Source: Trichomonas vaginalis G3 (Eukaryota; Parabasalia; Trichomonadida; Trichomonadidae). Taken from it: 64,000 nucleotides of DNA. Under the pieces are notes generated by a model, which saw only the letters and a list, made by a program, of their open reading frames with translations, had not been told where the DNA came from and ran no database searches. The translations under genes were made by a program, and so were the position numbers. The DNA lies in assembly GCF_026262505.1 (NCBI RefSeq), contig NC_067206.1:28783896-28847895 (forward strand). Reading direction: 5' to 3'. Positions 11,665 through 21,511 of the stretch are shown in pieces (position 1 is the first letter of the stretch; every line of letters starts with the position of its first letter).

Positions 11665-12202
11665 TCGGCATTAAGAATGCGCATCTAAATTTTTATATGT
11701 CCTTCTTTCTTTTATTTTTCCCTTCCCTTCCTTTTCTTTTTCTTTTTTTCCCTCCTCTTGCTCTCATTTACCTTTTTTTCCTTTTCTCATCATTTTTCAA
11801 AATTTAAAATTTTTATCAAAAATCTTGCCTATAAAAGCAGATTATGGAACCTTTTAATGCCTCTTAATCAATATTATACAGCATAAAGCATATTAAATGA
11901 AAGTAATTACGTATAAATTTATTTTATTATCTTATTTATTAATTCTTTAGCATGTATTGTTTAATATTAACTTTTCTGTACATTAAATATGATATCTCCA
12001 AAGTATGAATGCCTTGTAACGAAACGAAAACTTAATTTTATGTTGAATATTTGTCACAAACATTAGATTATTAAAATATATGTTGGATATCCCTTAGTAT
12101 GAGACTTCATGACTCTTGTTGTCTAACGTGAGCTTTGGATTGCAAGCTTGCTACAGCACATAAGTATTCTGTGGTTAAAAAAACCACATGAGCTTTAAAA
12201 AC

Positions 12203-12874
12203 TATAAAACCAAAAATAATTGTTATAATTTAAATGAAGAAGTAATTTAAAACGATTTTATTTATGATCAAATTTTATATATTTTTTTGGATCAAATCCA
12301 TTTTAATAGAATTTATATACTATTCATCTATTAGTAAACACTACCGTATATTATTTTTTAAGCTATCTTATTTTTTGAACTTTTATTCAAATCTTTGGTC
12401 GCAAGAAGAATTGCATGATAAATAAAAACATTTAATCAAAGTCAATTTTATTTTTCATATTCAAATGGACTGAGTGTTAACATTTAACATTTTTTGCTAA
12501 TTGTCGTCAAAAATTAGGCGTAAAGCAAAAATTGATATTTCATATGGTTTTATGATAGATAAGCATTATATTCCCACTCATTATATTCGTAAATTTTGAG
12601 GTTTATCCTTCGCTTTTAAGATCATTGAATTTGATTTTTATATAAAATAGTTATATATTAGAAAATAATATGAGTTTATATGATATTATTTTTCAGAAGA
12701 TTTCATTCTATATGCCTATGAAAAGTACTCTCAAAACTAACTTTTTCCTAATTATAATTAAATCTAGAATATTGTATTATGCTTAGTATTATTTCATTTT
12801 TCTCATTCAATTTAGAATTTACAAATGTCAAAAAATTGAGAGCTGTCACTTTTGATGAATTTCTGTTTATTACA
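12203..12874 (+). repeat. dispersed repeat R1, single copy
   Basis: About 672 bases nearly identical to 60271-60937 in the same orientation, and in part to 59849-60270 in the opposite orientation. The stretch is A+T rich and shows no coding frame. Shared sequence stops sharply at TATAAAACC on one side and TTTATTACA on the other. It may be a nonautonomous transposon or part of a longer one; no target duplication is evident. Confidence 0.8.
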
Positions 12875-13650
12875 GCATTGTTATTAATAATGAAAAATAA
12901 AGCTTATTTCAATGAAAATTGTTCTGCAAATTTATTTCACTTTTGACCTCACTTTTTCCGTAATTCAATTTTTTACTTTTAATATTTTAGATCTTCATAA
13001 TATCATTTGAAAAATTAACCATATAAAAAAATCAAGTTATCAATTCACTTTTTCCGTAATTCAAAAATCAAAAATATAAATAATATATCTTTTTATCAAA
13101 TATTATTATTATATTCTATGAAAAATGAGGTCCGGAAATTTTGCGGATTCCCGTAACTCAATTTTACGGAAAAAGTGCAGTAAACTATTCAAAATACGGA
13201 AAAATTGGTGTAAACTAATGATTTTACGGTAAAATCACGGAAAGTCCCGGAAGAATATATGTGCCTATATGAAATTATACAAAAATGAATCAAACGCATT
13301 TTAAAAGATTGTTCTTGTATTATAAATGCTATTCGCAGATTTATTAGTTGAAGAAAATTACCAAATTTTTGCCGATTTACAAAAAATGATTTACAAAGCA
13401 TATTTTTATAAGGCTTTAAAAATCTTTAAAATGTGACCGGTGACGGAAATCCATGGTAACCAACCGCGGTTCCCGTTTGGAATGACATACACTGAGGTTA
13501 TTTTTCCGGTGAGATTTTTAACCTTGATTTAATGAAATTAATATATATAAATTTTATTATTTTTAATTTCGAATGAGTATAATAAAATATTTTTTATGTG
13601 TTTTTGTTTTTGATATGATTTGAATTTTGTTAACTCTTTTCAAAATCACT
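12875..13650. other. noncoding region upstream of the Mutator-like transposase, with repeated motifs
   Basis: CACTTTTTCCGTAATTCAA occurs near 12,950 and again near 13,043, and an inverted relative (ACGGAAAAAGTG) near 13,160. The stretch 13,436-13,515 is G+C richer (CCGGTGACGG, CCGCGGTTCCC). These may be subterminal or binding-site repeats of the adjacent transposon, but its ends could not be fixed. Confidence 0.35.
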
Positions 13651-13655
13651 TCATT
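13651..13655 (+). promoter_or_regulatory. Inr-type initiator (TCATT)
   Basis: TCATT with A at 13653, six bases before the ATG at 13659. It fits the Trichomonas initiator TCA(+1)YW, which usually lies within about 20 bases of the start codon. A five-base match in A+T-rich DNA is weak on its own. Confidence 0.45.
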
Positions 13656-13658
13656 TTT

Positions 13659-15128
13659 ATGATTTCGGTGGACTTAGAGGAGCTTATTGCTTTTGGTATT
13701 AAACAGGAAGTCAAGGGCGGTGTCCCATACAGAAGAAGAACGGGATCTCCAAAGCAATATGTCACTTATTCATGTTCGTATCCCCTATGCAAGGCAAAAT
13801 TTAGGGTTGAAGAACAAAATGGAGTGTTTACTATAAGCAAAGTTAATGAAGAACATTGCCATCATATAGGAGTTGAAATGGGTTCACATTACGCGAGTAA
13901 ATTTTATCAAAAATGGATCGAACTTTATATTAAAAACGGTGGAAAGCAATTTCTTGCTCAAAAAGCATTTTTTGATAAGTTCGGAATTGATACGAATAAC
14001 AAAGAAACGATGAAACTTTTCGCGCAGTCTACTGATGCTTTAAAGCACAAATTTTATCGCCTTGATGAGATTATTGCACAAAGATTATCAAACGATCCTT
14101 ACACTTCTTTGGAAGCATTTTTGAATAATTTACAGGAAGAGTGCCCAGATGATCTCGTTCAATTTGATTACAATGGAGATTTTTCCGAGTTTACAATCAT
14201 ATATGCACCTTTTGCTGCAAAAGAATTGGTGCATAGCATTGATAACCCTCTCCACGTCGATTCCACTCATTCTTTAATTAAAGGAAAGATCCAATTGTTT
14301 GCAGTAACAATGAAAACAAGTCAAAACACAATTTTCCCCTTTTGCTATTTTTTAGTGAACCCTCAGACATCTGAAAAAATTCAAGAATGTTTGGTGAAAT
14401 TCTGTGAGTTTGCGCACCTGGATCCACAGCATTGGAGCGCTGACTGTGCGCTAAACATTGCTCGCGCAATTGAGGACGGATTTCCTCTTGCGCAGCTCAG
14501 TTGGTGCGCTGTGCATGTTTTACGCGCATGTGCAAAAGTTGGAAGCTATTTTGACAATCCACAGAATTTTGAGAACTTCTATTTAGCAATGGACTTTTTG
14601 ACATTACGTGCAGATGCAACGAATGCAGAAAAGCTGGCTGAAGAGTCTGATGAAACATATGAGTTCTTGACAACAATGTTAGAAGAAGAAGAACCGCGCG
14701 CTTTGAAGTATTTCGATAAACAATGGAGAAGAACCAAAGAACATTGGATGATGTTATATCGTGGAGAAGGTGATTCCACGAATAACATTGCGGAATCACA
14801 CTTTCATCAATTAAAGCAAACATTTTTCTTGGGTAAGAAAAATGAGCGCATTGATGACATCGTCATAACTCTCATCACTGTTGTGATTCCAAATGCGATT
14901 ATTAAGGTTCAAGTCGCTAATGTTTTGAATGAAGAAAGAGCAGTAAGAATTCTTACAAGGGCAGGTAATCAGATTGTTGAGCAAAGAGCTTCAAAACACG
15001 ATGAATGTTTGAAATTAATTCAACACATTTTGGAAATTGTCGAAAGCCGAAGGATTGAACCTAATGTCCTTATTCCATCTTTGAAGGCAATATTAAATTT
15101 GGCACAAAGAAGTTTAAAGGAAGAGTAA
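13659..15128 (+). CDS. Mutator-like (MULE) transposase
   Basis: 489 residues from the ATG at 13659. The frame is open upstream to 13620 but has no earlier ATG, and 13659 lies just after an initiator match. The N-terminal region has a Cys-x4-Cys ... His-x-His pattern (CSYPLC then HCHH), as in WRKY/GCM1-type zinc fingers of MULE transposases. The core has the DDE triad in MULE-like context: HVDSTHS (about residue 201), WSADCALNIARA (about 261) and NNIAESHFHQLK (about 379). The C-terminal part is helical. The gene looks whole and could encode an active enzyme, but no terminal inverted repeats or 9-10 bp target duplications were identified around it. It lies inside the larger TTAA-flanked element. 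Confidence 0.85.
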   Translation: MISVDLEELIAFGIKQEVKGGVPYRRRTGSPKQYVTYSCSYPLCKAKFRVEEQNGVFTISKVNEEHCHHIGVEMGSHYASKFYQKWIELYIKNGGKQFLAQKAFFDKFGIDTNNKETMKLFAQSTDALKHKFYRLDEIIAQRLSNDPYTSLEAFLNNLQEECPDDLVQFDYNGDFSEFTIIYAPFAAKELVHSIDNPLHVDSTHSLIKGKIQLFAVTMKTSQNTIFPFCYFLVNPQTSEKIQECLVKFCEFAHLDPQHWSADCALNIARAIEDGFPLAQLSWCAVHVLRACAKVGSYFDNPQNFENFYLAMDFLTLRADATNAEKLAEESDETYEFLTTMLEEEEPRALKYFDKQWRRTKEHWMMLYRGEGDSTNNIAESHFHQLKQTFFLGKKNERIDDIVITLITVVIPNAIIKVQVANVLNEERAVRILTRAGNQIVEQRASKHDECLKLIQHILEIVESRRIEPNVLIPSLKAILNLAQRSLKEE

Positions 15129-15338
15129 GCAAGATTAGATAATTTGGACTTTTTTTAAAATTAATGAATAAACAGTATATTTTTGAAGTGTAAGCTTATT
15201 TACCTGAAGCTATATTACTTAATATAACATTCAAAGTATTATTGCTATTTATTGGAGAACAAATTTATGTAATTTTCACATGAAAATTGATAAATTTGTA
15301 TTTCCTTATGATAATCAATTTTTGTATTTGTAGAGAGT

Positions 15339-15615
15339 CTCCCTGCATGATATCAAGACTTGGCTATAAGTCTTTATCCATTTTTGAAAATTGTATTGTA
15401 AATTGTAAGAATTTCTGAATACTACTACTATAAAATATAATTGCTTATCATGTATATTCTCCCTGCATGATATCAAGACTTGGCTATTAGTCTTTATCCA
15501 TTTTTGAAAATTGTATTGTAAATTGTAAGAATTTCTGAATACTACTACTATAAAATATAATTGCTTATCAATGTATATTCTCCCTGCATGATATCAAGAC
15601 TTGGCTATAAGTCTC
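15339..15615 (+). repeat. tandem repeat, about 120-121 bp unit, 2.3 copies
   Basis: Copies begin at 15339, 15459 and 15580 with CTCCCTGCATGATATCAAGA. The first two are full length and nearly identical, and the third stops after about 35 bases. No coding capacity. Located just after the MULE transposase gene; this may be a minisatellite in the transposon 3' region. Confidence 0.9.
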
Positions 15616-16179
15616 TATTCATTATGAGTATGACCCCATTTTTTTACAAAAAGTGCCGAATTGCAACTTTGTCCCAATCTCCCAAATTGTCACTTTTTGG
15701 TCCAAGTTGGAAAAATGCAAATTCGCAAGGTCTGAAGGTCCCGAAAACCAAAAAAATGCACAAAGTCTATAATTGATTTATTTTGTGTATAGATTCGTAT
15801 ACCACCTCTTATTCATTCTCATTCTGGCTAGTTTTAGAATTAAAGTTCCGAATTAAACTAATGCAAAGAAACATTCAATCGCAATTAGTCATGCTTGATT
15901 TTACAGATGCACAAAGTCCTGTTGATCTTCATCTTTACTGCATATTTTCAGATTTTTCAAAAAATATTTAAAAAGATATTCTGAGTCCAATTTCCTTTCA
16001 GAATATGATACTAAAAGAGACTTACTTTTAAAAAGCTTTGTAATTTATACTACACGATAAATTTTATAAATTTTTACAAAAATTTTTATCGAATTCCACA
16101 CTTATTGAATAATTATTGTACGATACATTGTCTTTGCTGGTAGACACACAAAAATACTCGTTCTTCTTTTCTTGTGAGC
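15616..16179. other. noncoding spacer
   Basis: No supported gene. Short open stretches here are not domain-like. A sequence near 15,640-15,730 (AAAAAGTG...CACTTTTTGG) contains short inverted words, but no clean stem. Confidence 0.4.
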
Positions 16180-17037
16180 TTATATACAAAATCTGCTCTT
16201 ACGAAATCTGATTCTAAATTGAGATTCCAAAAAATGCAATTGATCTTTAAATTTATTAAAAGCATTTTTGATTAAATGATTAGAATCCTTTGTAATTTGA
16301 ATTGAGGTTTTTGAATGATTTAATGCTGTATTGGTTTTTACATCACCATCTGATACAAAAGTATGAATTTTTGGAAAAATGTCAGAATTGATAATAGAAT
16401 TAAGAGCAGTGATTTCCATCATATTGGCTTGTATATCAGGATCACTAATTACAGTTTTATATCCATCAATTTTATATTTTGTTACAATTCGAAAACCACA
16501 AATTTTATTAAGTACAATATTTGCCAAACTTGAAAAAGATGAAAAAGCATTTCTTCTTCCAGTCCAAGCACAGTCATAAGCTGCTTTCATATCATCAGTT
16601 ATGTATTTTTGTATGCGATTTAAACAAAATTCTTCAAGTGAAGGACCGAGAGCAGATTGTCTCTTATTCAATGTATCAACAGATGGTACTTTCACTCCTG
16701 CATATGTTAATATGTCGAAATATTTTTGGATTCCTATTCCGTGAATGTAGCAATTGAACAAATGCTTGTCTAATTCTTGATCTGTATACTTTTCATGGAA
16801 TGTTTTTGACTTTTCTTTCTCTTTCTCGCCTTCATTCTCAAGATCTTCTTCAAAAATCTCTTCTTCCTCTAATTCTTCGCCGGTTTCATAATCATCTTGT
16901 ATCGGTTCGCACGTTTGTTGACATATCATTTCGTCATTTTGCATTTTTGTGCATTCTTTACTAGAATTGAAAGTGCATTGACACATTTGCAGAGAAGAAG
17001 TACTCTCATTGTTATTAAAATTATATAATCTACAGTT
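16180..17037 (-). pseudogene. transposase-like gene (Kolobok-like candidate), C-terminal part, cut off by Polinton A
   Basis: A minus-strand frame of about 286 host codons ends at 16180. Its first codons upstream of 17037 come from the Polinton A terminal repeat and are not part of the original protein. It has a Cys-rich segment (QMCQCTF, ECTKMQND, CQQTCEP), a long acidic run (EELEEEEIFEEDLENEG), then a conserved-looking core with YDCAWTGRR, SDGDVKTNTAL and KDSNHLIKNAF. A DGD motif followed by an NH-x-KN motif is typical of DDE transposases of the Kolobok group (family knowledge, from memory). The N-terminal part appears to lie across Polinton A at 37717-37896. Ordinary host or transposon DNA, not part of the Polinton. 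Confidence 0.6.
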
Positions 17038-17198
17038 AGTATCTCTAAGTTGCGTACTGTGGCACTGCGCGCCTCCGTACACCACTTAGCGGTTTTGACA
17101 CTTTACGAAACCGGTAACGTATATTTTACAACACAACCATAACACCAACTTAACCTTAAATATTTACAAAACCATCTGACACATAAACGACTTCACTA

Positions 17199-17735
17199 AT
17201 GACTTCACTAACGACTTCACTAACGAATTCCCTACCGTCCTCACTAAATAAAAATAACCTTATTTTTATTTTTTTAAATTTTTTATTTCATTACAAAGAC
17301 ATATCCGACTACATTTACTATGACTCTTTCCCAGAACGTTTCCGTGAACTATTCAAAACTCAAGTAAAACTAAGAAACATGCATTTTAACAAAGACAGAC
17401 CCATTGACGATGAAAGAAACCCTGAATATATTACAATCCCTTATGACGCAAAGTTCATTGCATACATTCCTTATGGTCGCAGAGGAACGAAAACTATTTC
17501 AACAAAGAACAAAAATTATTTCTGGAGCGATGAAGAAAATTGCCTTATCTACATAAATGCATACTTAAATAAAGCTACATATTGTACAAAAGAAGGTTGG
17601 ACTGGATTTGAGCTCTACATATACGACGACGATGGAAACAGACGTTGTGTATACCCATACGATAATATGTACCATTGTTTTCATCAAGCATTAAACGAAT
17701 ACATAGTCAGTAAGGGTCTCATTCCTGTTGAGTAG
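17199..17735 (+). CDS. TIR-embedded protein of unknown function (left copy, 178 aa)
   Basis: The gene lies wholly inside the left terminal repeat and so exists twice in the element. The N-terminus is encoded partly by 12-bp repeats (Thr/Ser/Leu-rich) and a hydrophobic run (LIFIFLNFLF), followed by a mixed, aromatic-rich domain with charged loops (YIPYGRRGTK, WTGFELYIYDDDG). No family recognised. The long T-rich stretch inside the first 100 bases resembles the promoters of other genes in these elements, so the real start could be later, but no later ATG fits well. Terminal position and duplication suggest a role linked to the ends, for example end binding or regulation (inference only). Confidence 0.6.
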   Translation: MTSLTTSLTNSLPSSLNKNNLIFIFLNFLFHYKDISDYIYYDSFPERFRELFKTQVKLRNMHFNKDRPIDDERNPEYITIPYDAKFIAYIPYGRRGTKTISTKNKNYFWSDEENCLIYINAYLNKATYCTKEGWTGFELYIYDDDGNRRCVYPYDNMYHCFHQALNEYIVSKGLIPVE

Positions 17736-17833
17736 ATATGCTTTATTTTTGTTCTGTCATTTATATAAAAATAAACTTAAAAATTAATGATATCACCACC
17801 CTCACCCGTATGAAAACATAGCACAAAAATAAA

Positions 17834-17885
17834 TTTAGGTGAAGTGGTGAAATCTCACCTCTTTTTTCACCCGGTTTTTCACCCT
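17834..17885. repeat. shared palindromic motif, copy 1 (Polinton A left TIR)
   Basis: Begins TTTAGGTGAAGTGGTGAAAT and continues with TCACCTC, T6 and two further CACCC words. The GGTGA words face TCACC words, giving a nested stem. Related copies occur at 27031, 36871 and in Polinton B at 48826. It lies between convergent gene ends. Confidence 0.8.
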
Positions 17886-17892
17886 GTTAAAT

Positions 17893-18420
17893 TCATTGCT
17901 TTATAACTCTCTTCCTTGGTTTCTTTTTAGTTGCTTTCTTCACGTCTGTCTCCAACTTGACTGTCTTTCTTCTTCGTCTGTAATGATACCAATTACTTCC
18001 ACCAGTCAATGGGTCAAATGGTCGTTCATAAGGGTTTCCATACATTCCATAAGGTCCGTATGGATAAACCGCTGGTGGAGAAGAAACATTTTCTTTAGTT
18101 CCATCGACTCTATTTAAATGCATTGTTTCACCTTTCATCTGGTCATTAAAGTCTTTTGCGTGTTTTGCAAACTCATCGTCCTTTCCTAAAGCATTTTCTG
18201 ACTCAGTCGCAACCAAATTGGATGCTTTATTTATGAGCCCTATTTTATTTAATCTTAACTTCTTTGCAACCCAGCCTCCAATCTTCCCTTTATTTGCATC
18301 TAATGTCTTCGAAACCCTTCCTCCACTCATTTTATTTACTGCGTCATAAGCTCCAAGTGCTTTTGCTCCAAATGCTAATGCTTTTGTTCCCATTGCGCCT
18401 AAAGCTGCCCAAGCTACCAT
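17893..18420 (-). CDS. Ala/Gly-rich basic-tailed virion-like protein (175 aa)
   Basis: N-terminal 80 residues are Ala/Gly/Lys-rich with amphipathic or hydrophobic character (AWAALGAMGTKALAFGAKAL). Then comes a Tyr/Pro/Gly segment (YPYGPYGMYGNPYE) and a strongly basic C-terminus (RRRRK, KKATKKKPRKR). Such composition is typical of small DNA- or membrane-associated minor virion proteins of adenovirus- and Polinton-type elements, but no specific family can be named. Its start codon follows the stop of the upstream 74-residue gene with no spacer. Looks whole. Confidence 0.6.
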   Translation of the reverse strand: MVAWAALGAMGTKALAFGAKALGAYDAVNKMSGGRVSKTLDANKGKIGGWVAKKLRLNKIGLINKASNLVATESENALGKDDEFAKHAKDFNDQMKGETMHLNRVDGTKENVSSPPAVYPYGPYGMYGNPYERPFDPLTGGSNWYHYRRRRKTVKLETDVKKATKKKPRKRVIKQ

Positions 18421-18645
18421 TTACACCATATTAAAATCATCTCTCTTCAATATTATCTCATAAAAGTTCTCGTTACTGGAGAAAGTCAATGAAACATAAG
18501 CGTTCTCACGGGCTTCGCCCTCACCGCTTTGCGGTCTATCTAACTTATTTCTTATATCATCTATACGCTTCAAAATGTCTGAACAATTGCTAACATCTTC
18601 TACAACAGTTATTTCATCATGAATGACCTTCAAGAACAAGCTCAT
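18421..18645 (-). CDS. small protein of unknown function (74 aa)
   Basis: Starts directly after the stop codon of the 106-residue gene and ends directly before the ATG of the 175-residue gene. It contains one of the G+C-rich double hairpins in frame (read as RPQSGEGEAREN). No family recognised. Confidence 0.5.
   Translation of the reverse strand: MSLFLKVIHDEITVVEDVSNCSDILKRIDDIRNKLDRPQSGEGEARENAYVSLTFSSNENFYEIILKRDDFNMV
18510..18535. repeat. G+C double hairpin 1 (Polinton A)
   Basis: GGGCTTCGCCC at 18510-18520 and CCGCTTTGCGG at 18524-18534, separated by three bases, inside an open frame. On the minus strand the order is CCGC-loop-GCGG, TGA, GGGC-GAA-GCCC. Confidence 0.85.
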
Positions 18646-18966
18646 TTAATATGCTATTAAAATCATCTCAATAATGAGTCCATCCTTTCCGTCTTTGGGT
18701 AGCACAACATCTTTCATTGAAGAAGGTTCGACAAGTCTTATGTTAAACTTACTGACAAAGTTTGTTATACTATAATGCTTCGGCGGCGAATACATGTAGT
18801 TTGAAAGACATAATATAGATTCTTCAGCAAATTCACTTATACTGGATTTTATAACAATGTTCTCACGAGACCAAATACCACCAATTGACAATCTTGTAAG
18901 CAATCCTGCTGAACCTTCTACTGTAAACGTCGATGGTAACATTCCACGAAGGTCATCTATTGACAT
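18646..18966 (-). CDS. small protein of unknown function (106 aa)
   Basis: Minus-strand gene overlapping the upstream gene by 10 bases and abutting the next start. Predicted beta-rich with alternating hydrophobic residues; could be a small structural protein. No family recognised. Confidence 0.5.
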   Translation of the reverse strand: MSIDDLRGMLPSTFTVEGSAGLLTRLSIGGIWSRENIVIKSSISEFAEESILCLSNYMYSPPKHYSITNFVSKFNIRLVEPSSMKDVVLPKDGKDGLIIEMILIAY

Positions 18967-19250
18967 CGTTGAGTCACTGTATTTAAATATTTCTTAAAGC
19001 AATCGTCATTATCTAACCATGCAATAGCTTTGAAGTTTTCATTCGAATATACATCTGCTTCATTAAATGTAAAACCTGACTTCTTTGCAGAGATGACTTT
19101 AAAATCTATTGAGTTTGTTTCAAAATTATATGCTATGGTAACTTCTGAAGGTAATGGATGCCCTTCCGCAGTCAGTTGTTCTCTCACTACCGTTTGAAGC
19201 TTTGTATTAAAAACTTTCATGTCATCTCCTGTATCTAAGTTCACATACAC
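18957..19250 (-). CDS. small protein of unknown function (97 aa)
   Basis: Overlaps its neighbours by about 10 bases on both sides. Reads like a compact globular domain (YNFETNSIDFKVISAKKSGF). No family recognised. Confidence 0.5.
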   Translation of the reverse strand: MYVNLDTGDDMKVFNTKLQTVVREQLTAEGHPLPSEVTIAYNFETNSIDFKVISAKKSGFTFNEADVYSNENFKAIAWLDNDDCFKKYLNTVTQRCQ

Positions 19251-19525
19251 AGCAACAGGGAAACTATCTTGCTTCTTTGTTTCATCATTATACTCAAAAC
19301 ATTAAAGTTCTTCAATAATATTGTTCTTCCTGCTGGAATACTTCGAACCTGTCTGATTTCAATAGCTTTCTCACCTCCTACATACTCTACCCAGTGTCTT
19401 GGATATTCATAAGTATACTGACTTTCTTGAATTTTGGTTGGTTTCATCATAACGTGTTCATAGTATATCTTTATACTCTTGTCAGTTAGACTCGGTGCTA
19501 TGTTCTGAATATTTCTGACTTGCAT
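19241..19525 (-). CDS. small protein of unknown function (94 aa from internal Met)
   Basis: The frame is open to 19594, but the Met at 19525 is preceded by TTTTATCTCCATTAAAA, like the start regions of other genes in these elements, so 19525 is the preferred start. The sequence suggests a beta-strand-rich domain (EIRQVRSIPAGRTILLKNF). First gene of a tightly packed minus-strand run ending at 17893. Confidence 0.45.
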   Translation of the reverse strand: MQVRNIQNIAPSLTDKSIKIYYEHVMMKPTKIQESQYTYEYPRHWVEYVGGEKAIEIRQVRSIPAGRTILLKNFNVLSIMMKQRSKIVSLLLCM

Positions 19526-19578
19526 TTTTAATGGAGATAAAATGAAGCATTTAATACATGACGTAGATGAAGACATGA

Positions 19579-20423
19579 ATGAAACTACAGACAAACTTAA
19601 CTCTTCTCATTCTTCCTTTCAGTAAGGACTATGAGTTCTGTTCAAATGGTGTTTATTTCTATTGTGGAAAGATGGGTTCAGGTAAGACATTTAACCTCAT
19701 TCGTCATATACTCATAACAGAGCGTTTAGGAAACGACTCTTACTATGACCAAATCATTATATCAGCAACTTCAGACTCTATGGATTCAACAGCGAAAACA
19801 TTTATGTCAAAAGTTCAAGCCTCTGTCGTTAAAGTTCCAGACAGTGAACTCATTGAATTTCTTCAACGTTACATTCGACGTAAGAGGAAATATTATGCCA
19901 TCGTTGAATTTATACAGTCAGGAATGCAAAAGACTTCTGAGGAGATGGAAAGAATTATTGACAAACACCACTTACGTCAATACTCAGGAGTTTACGATAT
20001 GAAACGACTTACAAACTACATTCTGTCAAAACTTTCAAAATACCCCTTCAAAAAATATCCTCAAACACTTTATTAGTTTGTGACGACTTCGCCGGAAAAG
20101 GTTTAGTGTCAAAACCAGACTCACCATTAGCTAACATCATTACTAAAGTCAGACATTACTTAACTGTAGCAATACTTATGCAAACATGGAGGTTTTTAGC
20201 TTTAAACATAAAACGTCTCATAACTGACTTCGTTATCTTTCAAGGTTTCTCACGTTATGATATTGAACTCATTTGGAAACAGTCAGGTATAACATTACCT
20301 TTTGAAGAAATTTGGGAAGCATATAAGTCTCTCATCTCTCCTCGTTCATACCTTGAGATTCATATCATGACTAATACCATTAAAGTCAAAAATATTCCAT
20401 GGGAACGACCAACATTGTTTTAA
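19579..20423 (+). pseudogene. genome-packaging ATPase (FtsK/HerA type), broken
   Basis: A P-loop GKMGSGKT follows a short beta segment, and downstream sequence has the DNA-packaging ATPase character known from Polintons, virophages and adenovirus-like elements. In those, the enzyme pumps DNA into capsids. The gene is not whole (about one break). It sits between divergent virion-gene clusters. Confidence 0.8.
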
Positions 20424-20821
20424 AGTTTAACCTTCAATTGACTGATGGTAAACAAATTCCATGCATCTCTGTCGCCATTTCTGTTAATATTTTTGCTGTC
20501 ATTCATATCATCCACTTCCCCATCCGTTAGCTTTTGAGGATATGCGTTAGAATAGCTGTTCTTAAATGAAGGCTTTTCACCTTTGAGAGCATAAACTCTA
20601 TAACTTTCTGCATACTTTATGTTTGAACCTCCTGAGCCATCATTGACATAAATTTTTATAGGCTTCCACCCTTTGTTCATGTTCCTGCTTCTTCCCTTAG
20701 CTCTTTTGTTCAGTAGTTCTACATCTTTATACACAGCACCTGTCTCAGTGAATTCAACAATATTTTCATTCGTTAGCTTTACATTCAAACCCTTGTCGAG
20801 TATATTGTTCATTTCATACAT
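20420..20821 (-). CDS. protein of unknown function (about 130 aa)
   Basis: The open frame reaches 20938, but the Mets at 20821 and 20812 sit at the edge of a short region shared with a divergent gene starting at 20847. That region, with T-rich and TATAAAA words, is probably a bidirectional promoter. Basic and Asn/Gly-rich (KGRSRNMNKGW, NDGSGGSN). No family recognised. Confidence 0.5.
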   Translation of the reverse strand: MYEMNNILDKGLNVKLTNENIVEFTETGAVYKDVELLNKRAKGRSRNMNKGWKPIKIYVNDGSGGSNIKYAESYRVYALKGEKPSFKNSYSNAYPQKLTDGEVDDMNDSKNINRNGDRDAWNLFTISQLKVKL

Positions 20822-20846
20822 ATAAAAGGTTTTTATTCTATATGAA

Positions 20847-21461
20847 ATGAGAAGCAAATCCATCTTAGCTGGTGCCGTTAATGTTCCAATTGAACCAACA
20901 TCAAATGTTGACTCACGAACGACAAACAATATTGTCATAAAGAACTATAGTTCAGAGTGTTTGAAAGAAAAAGAACCAGAACTTAAGTCGGTGAATTTAA
21001 ACACAGCTTCAAACGCTAACGCTACATCAGATGTTAAGTTAGAGTATCCACCACTGGACCAAATTCTTTCAAGAGAAGCCAACGACAACCCTTACACAAA
21101 TGTTCAAACAAATCCTTCAGATAACGTAGACCATTACCTTCTTCAGTTATACCAAACAATTTTACTCAAAGACGATAAGAAGCTTTTGACAAATCTTATA
21201 AGCAAGAACCAAATAATTCTAACAAAGGAGGACCTTGAAAATGTTATCTCACGAATAACAGGGAAACAATGTGTCATTGACTATCTCGACCCTGAAATCG
21301 AATGCTGTGGTCAAACTCCACTATTCATGAAAATAGGTAACATCCGCATCATTGAAACACCAGGAACTACAGGAGTTGAGTTTAAGTATAAATATTCGAA
21401 TGAATATACAAAACTTTCAACAGAATATAAACTTTGCTTGAAATATGTTTTAGTAAATTAA
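20847..21461 (+). CDS. unknown conserved Polinton protein (204 aa)
   Basis: A low-complexity, Asn/Thr-rich N-terminal half is followed by a C-terminal domain of about 100 residues. Both the start (MRSKSILAG against MRRRFTSQ) and the C-terminal domain resemble the Polinton B locus at 52367-53052, including an ECCGQT / SCCGTV motif and a K(Y/E)YKISL-like end. Conservation between two distant elements implies a real function, probably structural. Looks whole. Family not recognised. Confidence 0.6.
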   Translation: MRSKSILAGAVNVPIEPTSNVDSRTTNNIVIKNYSSECLKEKEPELKSVNLNTASNANATSDVKLEYPPLDQILSREANDNPYTNVQTNPSDNVDHYLLQLYQTILLKDDKKLLTNLISKNQIILTKEDLENVISRITGKQCVIDYLDPEIECCGQTPLFMKIGNIRIIETPGTTGVEFKYKYSNEYTKLSTEYKLCLKYVLVN

Positions 21462-21470
21462 AGCAGTCAG

Positions 21471-21496
21471 GACCTTCGGTCTTGGCGCTTTGCGCC
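21471..21496. repeat. G+C double hairpin 2 (Polinton A)
   Basis: GACCTTCGGTC at 21471-21481 and GGCGCTTTGCGCC at 21484-21496, in the 50-base gap between two convergent genes. Confidence 0.85.
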
Positions 21497-21511
21497 GTCA
21501 GTCAAAAAATT

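Larger units (their letters stand above)
17038..17916. repeat. Polinton A left terminal inverted repeat
   Basis: About 879 bp, inverted and nearly identical to 36839-37716. It contains a whole 178-residue gene, a 12-bp repeat (CGACTTCACTAA, about three copies near 17,190) and the shared palindromic motif at 17834-17885. Its inner edge falls within the 3' end of the neighbouring 175-residue gene. Confidence 0.93.

Noticed and set aside
15561-15971. Two plus-strand open stretches of 62-71 residues
   Set aside because: The first begins inside the 121-bp tandem repeat, and neither shows family features.
17032-17037. ACAGTT / TCTACT as the target duplication of Polinton A
   Set aside because: The six bases next to the two ends do not match. 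Only an offset, imperfect TCTAC(A/T) pair exists, so no duplication is claimed.
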